A DNA stretch of 64,000 nt from Dietzia psychralcaliphila (GCF_003096095.1 NZ_CP015453.1:124001-188000), one strand, 5' to 3'; shown: positions 17,179-26,301, counted from the stretch's first letter. The notes: generated by a model not told the origin, from the sequence alone. Translations and numbers: made by a program.

Positions 17179-18908
17179 GCGGCACCGTGACATCAGCCGG
17201 GGTACGGGACAACGCGGCGGCAAGGGTCGACGAGGTGCTGGCCCGACTGGCCGAGGTGGACCGGCCCGAGGTGTTCCTGCAGGTCCGCGGTCGCGAGGAG
17301 CTGGTGGCCGACATGGCAGCCTCCCTCACCGCAGGGGGCCCGCTCGCCGGCATGACGCTCGCCGTCAAGAACAACGTCGACGTGGCGGGACTGCCCACCA
17401 CCGCCGCCTGCCCGGGGTTCGCGTACCTGCCCGATCAGGACGCGGTGGCCGTCGCACGGTTGCGCGCGGCCGGCGCGGTGGTGCTGGGGGCGACGAACCT
17501 CGACCAGTTCGCCACCGGCCTGGTGGGCACCCGCAGCCCGTACGGCGCCGTCCGGGCCGCGCACCGCCCCGACCACGTGTCCGGTGGGTCCAGCTCGGGC
17601 TCGGCGGTGGCGGTGGCGCTGGGGATCTGCGACCTGGCCATCGGCACCGACACCGCCGGATCAGGCCGGATCCCCGCCGCGCTCAACGGGATAGTGGGGA
17701 TCAAGCCCACGCTCGGGGTGGTCTCCACCGACGGAGTCGTCCCGGCCTGCGCGAGCTACGACTGCGTGACGATCCTCGCCCGCGACGTCCGGACCGCCGC
17801 CCGTGCGACGGCGGTGATGGCCGGCGGAGAGGGCGCCCGGGAGTGGCCCACGGACACGCCGTTGGAGGCGGGGCAGGGGGCGACGCTTGCCGTCCCCAGC
17901 GAGCTGGTGTCGATGGCCCCGGGCTGGTCCGAGGCCTTCGACGCCGCCGTCGACCGCGCCCGCGGGCTCGGGTACCGGATCGTCGAGGTCGACCTCGCCC
18001 CGTTCCTCGCCGCAGCCCGGCTGCTCTACGACGGCGCACTGGTCGCCGAACGCTACGAGGCGGTGGGTGACTTCCTCGACGCCGACAGGGACGCTGACGC
18101 GGGAGTCGATCCGATCGTCGACGGCATCATCACCCCTGCTCGCGACATCGCGGCGGTGGATCTACTGCGGGACCGCCGGAAGGTCGAGGCGCTCCGGCAC
18201 GAGGCCCTCGCCGAGCTCGACCGGTCGGGTGCGACCGCATTGCTCGTGCCCACCGCGCCGTTCCACCCGACGATCGCCGAGGTGGACGCCGACCCGATCG
18301 CCCTCAACAGCCGGATGGGGACCTATACGAACTTCTGCAACCTCTTCGACCTGTGCGCGGTGGCCGTGCCGGCGGGCGAGGTCGACGAGGGCGACCGCGG
18401 GACCGCGCAGTTCGGTGTGACCGTGGTGGGGCGGCCGTTCCACGACGGCCCGGTGGCCGGCATCGCCGCCGCACTGGCAGGGGAACTCGATCGCGGGGAG
18501 GAGTTGCTCGTGCCGTGGCCGCTCCGCGCGGGGGTGTCTGCGGTCGACCTGGTGGTGTTCGGCGCCCACCGGCGCGGGGGCCCACTCGAGCACCAGCTCA
18601 CCTCACGCGGCGCGGTCTGGCGTGGGCCGGTGCGCTCCAGCGCGGACTACCGGATGTACCGCCTGGACACCGAGCCGCCCAAGCCCGGGGTTCTGCGTCA
18701 CCCGGACGGTGCCGAGCTGCTCGGTGAGAGGTGGACGATCTCCCCGGCTGCTCTCGGCAGCTTCCTCGACGAGCTCCCCAGGCCGATGCAGCTCGGCCGG
18801 GTGACGCTCGCGGACGGCACCGAGGTGGTCGGTTTCGGCTGTGAACCCACCGCCGTGACCCCGGAGGCCGACGACCTCACCGAACTGGGGGAGTGGCCGA
18901 TCGGGTGA
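17175..18908 (+). CDS. atzF: Allophanate hydrolase
   Basis: Hydrolyses allophanate to ammonia and CO2, the last step of guanidine (or urea-carboxylase) degradation. The 577-residue protein is an amidase-signature enzyme: catalytic Lys in LAVKNNVDVAG (residue ~62), the Ser-rich loop GGSSSGSAVAV with cis-Ser (~140) and nucleophile region GTDTAGSGRIPA (~165). The last ~170 residues form the extra AtzF C-terminal domain (PLEHQLTSRGAVW...YRMYRLDTEPPKPG...GFGCEPTAV). Length suits stand-alone AtzF. ATG 17175 overlaps the carboxylase stop, so the two are probably co-translated. Confidence 0.92.
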   Translation: MSGTVTSAGVRDNAAARVDEVLARLAEVDRPEVFLQVRGREELVADMAASLTAGGPLAGMTLAVKNNVDVAGLPTTAACPGFAYLPDQDAVAVARLRAAGAVVLGATNLDQFATGLVGTRSPYGAVRAAHRPDHVSGGSSSGSAVAVALGICDLAIGTDTAGSGRIPAALNGIVGIKPTLGVVSTDGVVPACASYDCVTILARDVRTAARATAVMAGGEGAREWPTDTPLEAGQGATLAVPSELVSMAPGWSEAFDAAVDRARGLGYRIVEVDLAPFLAAARLLYDGALVAERYEAVGDFLDADRDADAGVDPIVDGIITPARDIAAVDLLRDRRKVEALRHEALAELDRSGATALLVPTAPFHPTIAEVDADPIALNSRMGTYTNFCNLFDLCAVAVPAGEVDEGDRGTAQFGVTVVGRPFHDGPVAGIAAALAGELDRGEELLVPWPLRAGVSAVDLVVFGAHRRGGPLEHQLTSRGAVWRGPVRSSADYRMYRLDTEPPKPGVLRHPDGAELLGERWTISPAALGSFLDELPRPMQLGRVTLADGTEVVGFGCEPTAVTPEADDLTELGEWPIG

Positions 18909-18942
18909 ACCGAGCCCGGGCGGCTGGTGATCCGGCGGCGGA

Positions 18943-18948
18943 TACGCT
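18943..18948 (+). promoter_or_regulatory. Possible -10 element (TACGCT)
   Basis: TACGCT lies about 50 bp before GTG 18999 in the 90-bp gap after atzF. It fits TAnnnT and would give a leader of roughly 45 nt. Confidence 0.3.
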
Positions 18949-18998
18949 GGGTGCCAGGTCCGCACCCGTCGCGACCTCGAACAGTGAGGTGAGCGCCA

Positions 18999-19634
18999 GT
19001 GAGTCAGCTCGTGTCCTTCTACGAGACCGCGCCCGTCACCGACAAGCGCGGTCTGCTCACCGACGTGATCCAGCGGCCGATGCAGGTGCGGTCGGGTTAC
19101 GACGTGGTCGAGGGCGAGGTGGTCCCGCGGGTGGTCTACGTGCAGGCGCCCATCGAGGGCCGCCCGCTGCTCGTGCCGTTCGGCCAGTACGACGCGTGGA
19201 GTCTGCGGCAGCGGTTCGAGGAGGCGTTGCGGGTGATGAACACCCTGGGGGCCTGCGAGATCGAGTGCGCGACCTACAGTGCGCGCCGCAATGCCGTCGC
19301 CGCGCGGGTGGGGGTGGGACCGATGGCCGGGTGGGGCAAGGTGACCCGCACCCAGAGCACGGACTTCGACTACTCGTTCTCGGGCACGGGGGCCTCCCCG
19401 CGTGACCCCGGGCCGATCCGGTGGACCAACATCCCCGGTCTGGACGCCGCCAAGCAGTCGGTGTTGCTCAACGGTGGGCGCCGGGTGGAGATCACGATCG
19501 AGTCCGAATCCGAGTTCGCCGCGGACTCGGACCTGGCGCGGCGACTCAAGTCTTCCGGCCTGGTCCTCGGCCTGGAGGGGCGGACCCAGGCCAAGACCCT
19601 GCTGCGGATCAAGGCCGAGTTCCCGACGGTCTGA
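18999..19634 (+). CDS. Conserved-looking protein of unknown function
   Basis: A 211-residue soluble protein I do not recognise. It starts at GTG 18999 behind GTGAGG. The N-terminus reads MSQLVSFYETAPVTDKRG. It has no signal peptide, membrane segment or obvious catalytic motif, and the C-terminal third is charged (ESESEFAADSDLARRLKS). It has its own possible promoter in the gap after atzF, so it need not belong to the guanidine operon. Codon use matches its neighbours, which supports it being a real gene. Confidence 0.6.
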   Translation: MSQLVSFYETAPVTDKRGLLTDVIQRPMQVRSGYDVVEGEVVPRVVYVQAPIEGRPLLVPFGQYDAWSLRQRFEEALRVMNTLGACEIECATYSARRNAVAARVGVGPMAGWGKVTRTQSTDFDYSFSGTGASPRDPGPIRWTNIPGLDAAKQSVLLNGGRRVEITIESESEFAADSDLARRLKSSGLVLGLEGRTQAKTLLRIKAEFPTV

Positions 19635-19646
19635 CCCTCCCCCTCC

Positions 19647-19690
19647 GTTCACAGCACCAGGGCCGCGCGTTCACGGCGCCAGGGCCGCGA
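19647..19690. repeat. 22-bp tandem duplication spanning the 3' end of the HD gene
   Basis: Two copies of a 22-bp unit (19647-19668 and 19669-19690) beginning GTTCACAGC / GTTCACGGC and differing at a few bases. The second copy contains the stop codon of the minus-strand HD gene; the first lies just beyond it. Confidence 0.8.
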
Positions 19691-20255
19691 CGTCGTCGAC
19701 CGCTCGGCGCAGTTCGCGCGACGCCGCGCAGTCACCCAGGCGTTCGGTGACCGCATCCGCGATCGAGCTGTAGAACCACAGCTTCTCCTGCGGCCCGGCG
19801 TTGAAGATCCCCCACATGTCGTCACCCAGTCGTTCGTGGGCGGCGACCATCGAGCGAAGGTTGTGGATCTTGTCCGCCGCCGAGATGAGGAGGCACTCCT
19901 CCGAGTCCTCCGCGAGCGCGGCGAGGTAGCCCTCCTTGCGCACCCGCCACGGCGGCGTCTCTTCTCCCGCGGTCTTGTCCTCCGAGACGCCGCGGACGAA
20001 CTCGGTGACCCGCTCGCCGAACTCGGCGGTCATGTCGTCGGCCGAGTAGACCGACGGCGGGACGTCCTCGAGGACGTCGTGCAGCAAGGCTGCGACCGCC
20101 ACGTCCTGATCGTCGGTGAAGTCGGACACGATCATCGCCACCGCCACGGGGTGCGCGATGTAGGGCGTCGGATCGTCCTTGCGGGTCTGGCCGGCGTGGC
20201 CGCGGGCCGCGACCGCGAGCGCGCGGTCGATGGTGGGAGTCCAGGTCAGGGACAT
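19671..20255 (-). CDS. HD-domain phosphohydrolase, small-alarmone-hydrolase-like
   Basis: A 194-residue protein resembling the hydrolase half of RelA/SpoT enzymes. Visible motifs in order are ARGHAGQTRKDDPTPYIAHP (first His), ALLHDVLEDV (HD pair), FGERVTEFVRGVSEDK, and AADKIHNLRSM near residue 130 (distal Asp and Asn). It lacks synthetase, TGS and ACT domains, so it would only degrade (p)ppGpp or a similar nucleotide. ATG 20255 sits behind GGAGAGGAG. It converges with the unknown gene 18999-19634. SpoT-type hydrolysis of (p)ppGpp is a family inference. Confidence 0.75.
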   Translation of the reverse strand: MSLTWTPTIDRALAVAARGHAGQTRKDDPTPYIAHPVAVAMIVSDFTDDQDVAVAALLHDVLEDVPPSVYSADDMTAEFGERVTEFVRGVSEDKTAGEETPPWRVRKEGYLAALAEDSEECLLISAADKIHNLRSMVAAHERLGDDMWGIFNAGPQEKLWFYSSIADAVTERLGDCAASRELRRAVDDVAALAP

Positions 20256-20508
20256 GGTGCTCTCCTCTCCGGGAGGGGTCCCGGTGCCGGGCGACGCCAC
20301 CGGGTCGTGGGAAGCGACGAGCTGCCTGAGGTCTGACGGCCGGAGGTCCGGCGGCCGGGGAACCCTGTTCTCCCACACCTCGAGTAGACACCACGGGTAC
20401 GACATGTCGGGTCAATGGCAGGCCGCTCCGGGTGGGAGGGAACCGTTCGGCGTGGTGGGGACGTCGTACCTCATGACCACGATGAGGCGACGACGACGAG
20501 GTGAGCAG

Positions 20509-20817
20509 ATGCCCGACGGGACGATCAGAGCGGATGCGGACAGGATCGCGTCCGCCGTCGCGGTGTTCCGCGAGTCCGGCGAGCGTGTCGCGGAGGTGAC
20601 GTTCCCGCACATCGCGGCGGGAGTGGCGGCCGCACTGCCAGGGGGGTCAGCGATCGCGTCGGCTCTCGACAGGGCGTGCGGCGCCGCGGCGGTGTCCGCG
20701 TCTCGGAGCTCGGGCCGCCTGACCGGCCTGGCGGACTTCGCTGCGGAGGCACACCGGTTCCTCGAGGCGCGGGACGAGGACTTCGCGGGCCTGCTCGCGC
20801 AGGTGGCGCCGCGGTGA
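20509..20817 (+). CDS. Small helical protein, EspC/ESX-secretion-substrate-like
   Basis: A 102-residue, all-helical-looking protein starting MPDGTIRADADRIASAVAVF. Size and helix-turn-helix layout recall the EspC-like type VII secretion substrates (T7SS_ESX_EspC). However, no WxG motif or YxxxD/E export signal is visible, and no ESX gene lies nearby. ATG 20509 follows GACGAGG. An upstream in-frame ATG (about 20473) would add an Arg-rich stretch. The alcohol dehydrogenase gene converges 16 bp downstream. The assignment is tentative. Confidence 0.45.
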   Translation: MPDGTIRADADRIASAVAVFRESGERVAEVTFPHIAAGVAAALPGGSAIASALDRACGAAAVSASRSSGRLTGLADFAAEAHRFLEARDEDFAGLLAQVAPR

Positions 20818-20833
20818 GTCCCGCCCCGGTGAG

Positions 20834-21892
20834 TCAGAACGTCTTGGCGTCGATCACGAACCGGTAGCGCACATCCGAACGGACGACGCGGTCGTAGGCC
20901 TCGTTGATCTTGTCCGCCGAGATGAGCTCGATATCGGCTGTGATCCCGTGCTCGGCGCAGAAGTCGAGCATCTCCTGGGTCTCGGGGATCCCGCCGATCA
21001 TGGAGCCGGTCAGGATCTTGCGTCCGGCGGCGACGGACCCGGCCCGCACCGACATCGGCTCGGTCGGGATCCCGATGTTGACCAGCGCACCACGCGGCTT
21101 GAGCGTGGCGAGGAACCGGTCCAGCGGGAGGTTCGCGGACACCGTGTTGAGGATGACGTCGAAGGCGCCGCGGAGTTCACGCAGCGTCGCCTTGCCCTCG
21201 TCGCCGGCGGTCGCGTAGTGCTCGACGGCGCCGTATCGCAGCGAATCGTCCCGCTTGGAGGTGGTCTGCGACAGGACCGTCACCTCGGCGCCCATCGCCA
21301 CCGCGAGCTTCACACCGACGTGCCCGAGCCCTCCCATTCCGATCACCGCGACAGAAGTGCCGGGGCCGACCTTCCACTGCTTCAGCGGCGAGAACATGGT
21401 GATCCCCGCGCACAACAGCGGCGCCGCCGCGGCCGGGTCGAGCCCGGCCGGAACGGACACGACCATGGGCTCCTCGACCACGATGTGGGTGGAGTATCCG
21501 CCCTGGGTGACCGGCCCCTCCGGGTCTCCCTCGGGCAGCGGCGACCCGTAGGTCGCGACGGCACCGCGCTCGCACTCCTGCTCCTGGCCGGCCTCGCACG
21601 AGGAGCACTGGTGGCAGGCCCCCACCAGGCACCCGACGCCCACGCGATCGCCGACCGCGTGCCGGGTGACCTCGGAACCGACCTCCTGGACGATGCCGAC
21701 GATCTCGTGCCCGGGCGCCACGGGGTAGGCGGTCTGACCCCACTCGCCGCGCACGTGGTGGATGTCGGAATGGCAGATGCCGGCGTACTCGATCTCGATG
21801 AGCACATCTGCTGGTCCGGTGTCCCGACGCCGGATCGTGGTCTTCTCCAGAGGCGCGTCCGGTGCGGTGGCGGCGACGGCGGCGACGTCCAT
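20834..21892 (-). CDS. Zinc-dependent NAD(P) alcohol dehydrogenase (MDR superfamily, CAD-type)
   Basis: Oxidises alcohols or reduces aldehydes with NAD(P)H. The 352-residue protein has the catalytic zinc site [16 protein letters not shown] (Cys) and PGHEIVG (His-Glu), the structural zinc cluster C-x2-C-x2-C-x7-C-like in [18 protein letters not shown], and the Rossmann motif [10 protein letters not shown] near residue 185. The ATG at 21892 follows GGGAGA at good spacing; an upstream Met four codons away is the alternative. It is a single gene between the EspC-like gene and the ice-binding gene, so its physiological substrate is open. Confidence 0.88.
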   Translation of the reverse strand: MDVAAVAATAPDAPLEKTTIRRRDTGPADVLIEIEYAGICHSDIHHVRGEWGQTAYPVAPGHEIVGIVQEVGSEVTRHAVGDRVGVGCLVGACHQCSSCEAGQEQECERGAVATYGSPLPEGDPEGPVTQGGYSTHIVVEEPMVVSVPAGLDPAAAAPLLCAGITMFSPLKQWKVGPGTSVAVIGMGGLGHVGVKLAVAMGAEVTVLSQTTSKRDDSLRYGAVEHYATAGDEGKATLRELRGAFDVILNTVSANLPLDRFLATLKPRGALVNIGIPTEPMSVRAGSVAAGRKILTGSMIGGIPETQEMLDFCAEHGITADIELISADKINEAYDRVVRSDVRYRFVIDAKTF

Positions 21893-22065
21893 GTGATCTC
21901 CCATTGGTCGAGTCGAGTGCGTTGTGAGTCGAGTGCGTTGTGAACTGACTGTTGATCTCGTTTCCCGCCACAGTAGAGGCGATCGCGCCTCGTCCGCCGC
22001 GAGCAGGGGGTGGTCGCGGGCGGCGTGATCGTCATCAGCGAGGTGCGCAGCCAACGTGGAGCAGA

Positions 22066-22104
22066 CCGAGGCCCCGCTCCGGATCGCCCGGTGCGGGGCC
22101 TCGG
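22066..22104. terminator. Strong hairpin terminator after the ice-binding-like gene
   Basis: Twelve-base arms CCGAGGCCCCGC (22066-22077) and GCGGGGCCTCGG (22093-22104) pair perfectly. It lies 15 bp beyond the stop of the minus-strand ice-binding-like gene. No U-tract follows, as is common in these bacteria. Confidence 0.75.
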
Positions 22105-22118
22105 CCTCTCGTGTCAGA

Positions 22119-23402
22119 TCAGCGGATGAACGGCAACGGAGGCAGCCTGACGCCGGAGGGCAGTGGCAGCTCGAAGTCGCCCATCGAACCGGTCATGAGG
22201 ACGGCGGTCCCGCCGGTGTCGGCGGCCACCGGACCGGTGACATCGCCCATGGCACCGGGCTCTCCGCCGCGGCCGTTGGGCGACTCGGGGCCCGGAGCCA
22301 TCGGCGCGGGGGCGACGGGTTGCACCGGACCCGGCCCCGGCATGGCCGACCCCGCCAACGGCGGGAACTCCGGGAGGGCGGGCAACGGGAAGCCCAGGTC
22401 TCCGAGGGACTGTCCGATCATCGGCCCCACGACCGGCGCGGCGGCGACCGAGCCTCCGATCAGGATGGCCGGGAGCAGGAGCGGGAGGAGGGGAATGGCG
22501 GATGAACCGTTGGGGACGGCCGTCGGGGGAGTCGTCGGCACGGCGGTCGGAGGCACCGAGGTCGTCGGCTCGGTCGTCTCCGTGGTGGTCGGAGTGGTGG
22601 GCTCGGTGGTGTCCGTCGGCTCTGTTGTGGTCGGCGGCGTCGTCGTCGGGACCGTGGGTTCACCGCAGGGCGTGATATTGATCGTGTTGGTGTCCAACGT
22701 GACCGCTCCCGCAGTCTGGGCGAGTAGGCGGCCCTGCACTGTGGCCCCGGTGTTGGCAGAAATATCCAAAGTTGTCATGACGGTGCCGACGAAGCTGGTG
22801 CCCGTACCCAGGGTCGCGGAGCTACCCACCTGCCAGAACACGTTGCACGGGTTGGCTCCGTTGATCAATTCGACCCTGCTGTCCGAACCGGTGACCAGGG
22901 TCGTCCCCGCCTGGAAGATGAAGATTCCGTCCGAACTGCCTTGCCCGTCCAGGGTCACGGTCCCGGTCAGATTCATGGAGGAAGTCGCGTTGTAGACACC
23001 ACTCGTCAGGGGATCCTCGAGGTTTCCGATCTGGGAGTAGTTCGCCGTGTCGGTGGGCGGCTGGCTCGCCGCCTCGTTGTACGCGATGGTCAGGTCGGAT
23101 TGCGCCTGGAGGGCGGCCGCGTTGGCTGCGTTCGTCGCCCCGTTGACCGTTGCCTCGTCCATCCCGGTGATGGCGGTCCCCGGAGACACGCCGATGTCTC
23201 CGTTGATGGTGGAGGGGCCGGTGTTGGAGATCGCCGCGCCCGCGAGGATCGCGTATGACTGTGCGGTTCCGAGCCCGACCGAGGTCTGAGCCGAGGCGAC
23301 CGTACCGAGCATGGTCATGGTTGCGACGGTGGTCAGTGCGACGCCCGCCACCAGCCAACGTCGCAGAGAACGTGCGTGTGTAGGTGCGTGCACCGATGTC
23401 AT
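22119..23402 (-). CDS. Secreted ice-binding-like protein (DUF3494) with Thr/Pro linker
   Basis: A 427-residue exported protein. Residues 1-38 form a signal peptide ([20 protein letters not shown], cleavage near ASA-Q). Residues ~40-240 are the DUF3494 ice-binding beta-solenoid: [71 protein letters not shown] and [19 protein letters not shown] Thr/Pro/Glu-rich linker follows (245-295), then a hydrophobic stretch (~300-330) and a Pro-rich tail. Many DUF3494 proteins bind ice, but others are adhesins, so the function is 'ice-binding-like'. It is a single gene with an AT-rich upstream region, consistent with lateral gain. Confidence 0.85.
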   Translation of the reverse strand: MTSVHAPTHARSLRRWLVAGVALTTVATMTMLGTVASAQTSVGLGTAQSYAILAGAAISNTGPSTINGDIGVSPGTAITGMDEATVNGATNAANAAALQAQSDLTIAYNEAASQPPTDTANYSQIGNLEDPLTSGVYNATSSMNLTGTVTLDGQGSSDGIFIFQAGTTLVTGSDSRVELINGANPCNVFWQVGSSATLGTGTSFVGTVMTTLDISANTGATVQGRLLAQTAGAVTLDTNTINITPCGEPTVPTTTPPTTTEPTDTTEPTTPTTTETTEPTTSVPPTAVPTTPPTAVPNGSSAIPLLPLLLPAILIGGSVAAAPVVGPMIGQSLGDLGFPLPALPEFPPLAGSAMPGPGPVQPVAPAPMAPGPESPNGRGGEPGAMGDVTGPVAADTGGTAVLMTGSMGDFELPLPSGVRLPPLPFIR

Positions 23403-23940
23403 GATTTCCCACTTACGTGTGGTCGTGCCGAGGGGTGTCGCGAGGGTTCTCGCGAGGGTTTTTCGAGGGGTGTTGCTGGAGAAATTCTGGGAAAAGGGGC
23501 GAGCGTGGGGTAGGCACTCCAGCCGAATTTCTTATCCTTAGTATGCATTAAATGCAGGGATCTGCAATGTGCACACTGAATTGTAAAATCAATTCGCCGT
23601 AATTGTTTTTGTGCGTCCGGGCGGGGTCGGAGCACTGCGAGTGTCGACTAGAACCGCCGACTGCGGACGCCTGAAGTGGGGTTATTCGCCGGGTTGGGCC
23701 AAGGGTGACTGTCGACGACGGAGCCGACCCTCGCGCGATCATCGGGCTCAGCCGACAAAGGTAATGGGCGTCAGTGACGACAATGGCGAATGAAAGAAGA
23801 TGCTCATGTTAACGAGCGTTTCGGGACTAATAAATACTGGATGGCCAGAAACTCTTATCGATCCGGGCCGCCGGTATCCGGACCGATAAACAGAGTCCTC
23901 TGATTGTCGCCACGGCGGCCAGTCCGCCGCCGGCCGCTCG
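23403..23940. other. 538-bp AT-enriched intergenic region with several inverted repeats
   Basis: No gene supported. Base composition drops well below the neighbours between about 23520 and 23860. Visible structure: three ~12-bp repeats around CGAGGG (23438-23470) next to the ice-binding-like start; TGCAT-TAA-ATGCA near 23543; GAATTG...CAATTC near 23577-23594; and a terminator at 23856-23888. It probably holds the ice-binding gene promoter. Confidence 0.6.
23856..23888. terminator. Probable terminator of the FMO-SDR operon
   Basis: Arms 23856-23866 (TATCGATCCGG) and 23878-23888 (CCGGACCGATA) pair with one mismatch across an 11-base loop. It lies 52 bp past the SDR stop on the minus strand. 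Confidence 0.55.
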
Positions 23941-24714
23941 TCAACTCCGGCGGTCGGCCACCCGTCCGATGAGCCGGGTCCCGGCCAGATAGGGGATCCG
24001 GCTGAACCGCTTGGAGTACCACGTCAGGGTGCTCAGTGCGTCCGGTGTGATGACGAGTCGTCGCGCGGAGATCCCGCGGATCGACCGGGCGGCGACCTTC
24101 TCCGACGTCAGCGGTGTCTTGGCGAGCAGCGTCCGGGCCGCCTGATCGGCCTGCGGGTCATCGCCGGAGAGGGAGTCGGCGAGCCCGGAACGGAAGAACA
24201 GTGGGCAGATGACGGACGTGGAGATCCCACGGGGTCGCAGCTCCGCGTCGAGGGTTTCCGCCAGCGCGACCGCCGCGGCCTTGGTCGCGTTGTAGGCCCC
24301 CATGTGCGGCGCGTGCACCAGACCTGCGGCGGAGGCGGTGATGACCACCCGACCGCCGCGCCCGAGCTTCGGGACCATCGCCTTGCACCCGCGGACCACG
24401 CCGAGCAGGTTGATGTCCACGATGCGCTTCCAGGTCTCCATCGAGGTGGAGTCCAACCGGCCGCCGACCGCGATGCCCGCGTTGTTGATGAGGATGTCGA
24501 GGGAGTCGACGACCCGCACAGCGGCGGCCCAGTCGTCGTCGTCGGTCACGTCGAGCTTCAGGTAGCTCCAGTGGCCGGACAGGCCACTCACGGCGGGCGG
24601 GGCCTCGGCGTGCACATCGGTGAGGATGACCTGGTCACCTGCCGCGAGGTACTCACGGGCGAGGGCGAGGCCCAGGCCTGACGCGGCGCCGGTGATGAGG
24701 ATGTGGCGGCTCAT
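23941..24714 (-). CDS. Short-chain dehydrogenase/reductase (Rv3085/SadH-like)
   Basis: A 257-residue NAD(P)-dependent oxidoreductase with classical SDR motifs: nucleotide loop TGAASGLG (residue ~9), NNAGIAVGG (~82), Ser in ITASAAG (~135) and YNATK (Tyr-x-x-x-Lys, ~148). ATG 24714 overlaps the FMO stop as ATGA, so it is the second gene of an FMO-SDR operon. In M. tuberculosis an equivalent SDR sits in the mymA operon next to a similar monooxygenase, suggesting joint oxidation of fatty alcohols, aldehydes or ketones. The substrate is inferred from context only. Confidence 0.88.
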   Translation of the reverse strand: MSRHILITGAASGLGLALAREYLAAGDQVILTDVHAEAPPAVSGLSGHWSYLKLDVTDDDDWAAAVRVVDSLDILINNAGIAVGGRLDSTSMETWKRIVDINLLGVVRGCKAMVPKLGRGGRVVITASAAGLVHAPHMGAYNATKAAAVALAETLDAELRPRGISTSVICPLFFRSGLADSLSGDDPQADQAARTLLAKTPLTSEKVAARSIRGISARRLVITPDALSTLTWYSKRFSRIPYLAGTRLIGRVADRRS

Positions 24715-26267
24715 CGGACCGCCTCCGTCGCGACCTGGTCGCCGAACGCCATGTCCCGGCGTTGGTCGCCGAACGCCAGTTCGGGGATCTCCACGAGGTA
24801 GTTCTGAACGTACGTCCACGGGCGGGTGGTGCCCTGGCGGGGGAAGCGATGGGCACCGCGCCGAACGTAGCCCGCGTCGAGGTCCAGCAGCGGGCGATCG
24901 CCCTTCTGCTCGGGTGGGATCGGCGCGTAGATCGTCTCGCCCGTCTTCTCGCCGGCGCGCCAGAGTTTGACCATGTACCTGGAGACCATGTCCGCTCGCA
25001 GGGTCCACGAGGCGTTGACGTAGCCGACGGTGAAGCTGAAGTTGGGCACCCCGGCGAGCATCATGCCGCGGTAGCTGGTCTGGTCGACGGGGAGGAGTTC
25101 TCGGCCGTCGACGCACAGGGTCCCGCCGCCGAACGCCTCGAGTTCCAGGCCGGTGGCCGTGACGATCACGTCGGCCTCGATCTCCGCGCCCGAGGTCAGG
25201 CGGATGCCGCGTTCGGTGAAGGTGTCGATGTGGCCCGTCACCACACGCGCGCCTCGCTGCATCGCCCGGAAGATGTCCCCGTTCGGGGCCTTGCACACCC
25301 GCTGGTCCCACGGGCGGTAGGACGGCGTGAAGTGCTCGTTGATCTGCTCGCGGGAGATATAGCGACCCTGCATGGTCCGGAGCCCCTGCTTGAAGGCCCA
25401 GGGGAGGTGTTGTGCGATGAGGTATTGCCCCATGTCGCGGGCGCCGTGGGAGAACCGGGCGGCCCGGTATGCCAGCTGCGCCGGCAGGACGCGCTTCCAC
25501 ACCGCGCTGATGATGTCCTTCTCCGGCAGGGGGGCGACATAGCCCGGAGTTCGCTGGAGCATCGTCACGTCGGCCCCGAGTTGCTCCAGTGCCGGAACGA
25601 GTGTGACTGCGGTGGCTCCGGACCCGATCACCACGAACTTGCGCCCCGAGTACTGGGTGCCGTCGGGCCAGTGCTGGGGATGGATGATCTGGCCGGAGAA
25701 CTCCTCCTCGCCCGGGAAGTCGGGTCGGAAGCCCTCCGAGTGGGAGTAGTACCCGGAGCCGAAGTGCAGGCGGCGGGCCCACACGGTGCGTTCCCGGGCG
25801 GTGCCGGTCGTGGCGACGGAGTCGGTGTCGGGGTCGGTGTCGGTGTCGGAGTCGGTGTCGGCCCGCACGCTCGTGACCTGCCACAGGCCCTTCTCACTGC
25901 GCCAGTCCGCGTTACTGATCCACGAACCCAGATGCAGGCGATCCAGCGCCCCGCAGTCGCGCGCCGTGTCCCGGATGTACTCCTTGATCTCGTCGCCCTG
26001 TCCGAGGGTCGAGCCGTGCGGCCAGGGGCGGAACGGGAAGCCGAACGTGGCCATGTCCGAATCCGAGCGGATTCCCGGGTACCGGAAGGTGTGCCAGGTC
26101 CCGCCCAGGTCGTCATGCGCGTCATGGATCTCCCATGACCAGCGGGGGAACGCGTTCCGGACGTGGTGGGCCAGGTCGATGCCCGAGATGCCGGCGCCGA
26201 CGATCAGGAGATCCAGCGGGTTCTCGGGGGTGCCGGCCGGAGGGCGGCGGTCAGCAGAGGCTGTCAT
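24711..26267 (-). CDS. Flavin-containing (Baeyer-Villiger-type) monooxygenase, MymA/EtaA-like
   Basis: A 518-residue FAD/NADPH monooxygenase inserting oxygen into ketones or heteroatoms. FAD motif VGAGISGIDLAHH near residue 22; BVMO fingerprint FSGQIIHPQHWP (FxGxxxHxxxWP) near 195; NADPH motif VIGSGATAVTLVP near 215. The start is ATG 26267, seven bases after TATCGT, so it looks leaderless. It is divergent from a VirS-like AraC gene, with shared direct repeats between them. A hexanucleotide repeat at 25821-25862 encodes an Asp/Thr/Ser-rich DTDSDTD loop before the fingerprint, an insertion with no obvious role. It is coupled to the SDR downstream. Confidence 0.88.
   Translation of the reverse strand: MTASADRRPPAGTPENPLDLLIVGAGISGIDLAHHVRNAFPRWSWEIHDAHDDLGGTWHTFRYPGIRSDSDMATFGFPFRPWPHGSTLGQGDEIKEYIRDTARDCGALDRLHLGSWISNADWRSEKGLWQVTSVRADTDSDTDTDPDTDSVATTGTARERTVWARRLHFGSGYYSHSEGFRPDFPGEEEFSGQIIHPQHWPDGTQYSGRKFVVIGSGATAVTLVPALEQLGADVTMLQRTPGYVAPLPEKDIISAVWKRVLPAQLAYRAARFSHGARDMGQYLIAQHLPWAFKQGLRTMQGRYISREQINEHFTPSYRPWDQRVCKAPNGDIFRAMQRGARVVTGHIDTFTERGIRLTSGAEIEADVIVTATGLELEAFGGGTLCVDGRELLPVDQTSYRGMMLAGVPNFSFTVGYVNASWTLRADMVSRYMVKLWRAGEKTGETIYAPIPPEQKGDRPLLDLDAGYVRRGAHRFPRQGTTRPWTYVQNYLVEIPELAFGDQRRDMAFGDQVATEAVR
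25821..25862. repeat. Hexanucleotide (GTCGGT/GTCGGG-type) repeat in the FMO gene
   Basis: About seven successive 6-bp units of the GTCGGT/GTCGGA/GTCGGG class. They encode alternating Asp-Thr/Ser/Pro on the minus strand within a surface loop. Confidence 0.8.
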
Positions 26268-26274
26268 GTGGGTG

Positions 26275-26280
26275 ACGATA
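26275..26280 (-). promoter_or_regulatory. Leaderless -10 element (TATCGT) for the FMO operon
   Basis: TATCGT on the minus strand is followed by seven bases and then ATG 26267. Confidence 0.6.
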
Positions 26281-26301
26281 GCGGGGAAACTGGCTAAGAA
26301 C

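Noticed and set aside
20509-20817. WXG100 ESX substrate
   Set aside because: No WxG or YxxxD/E motif and no ESX locus. Only a weak EspC-like resemblance remains.
23520-23900. tRNA or small RNA in the AT-rich gap
   Set aside because: No cloverleaf or anticodon arm could be drawn. Only short inverted repeats and a terminator are visible.
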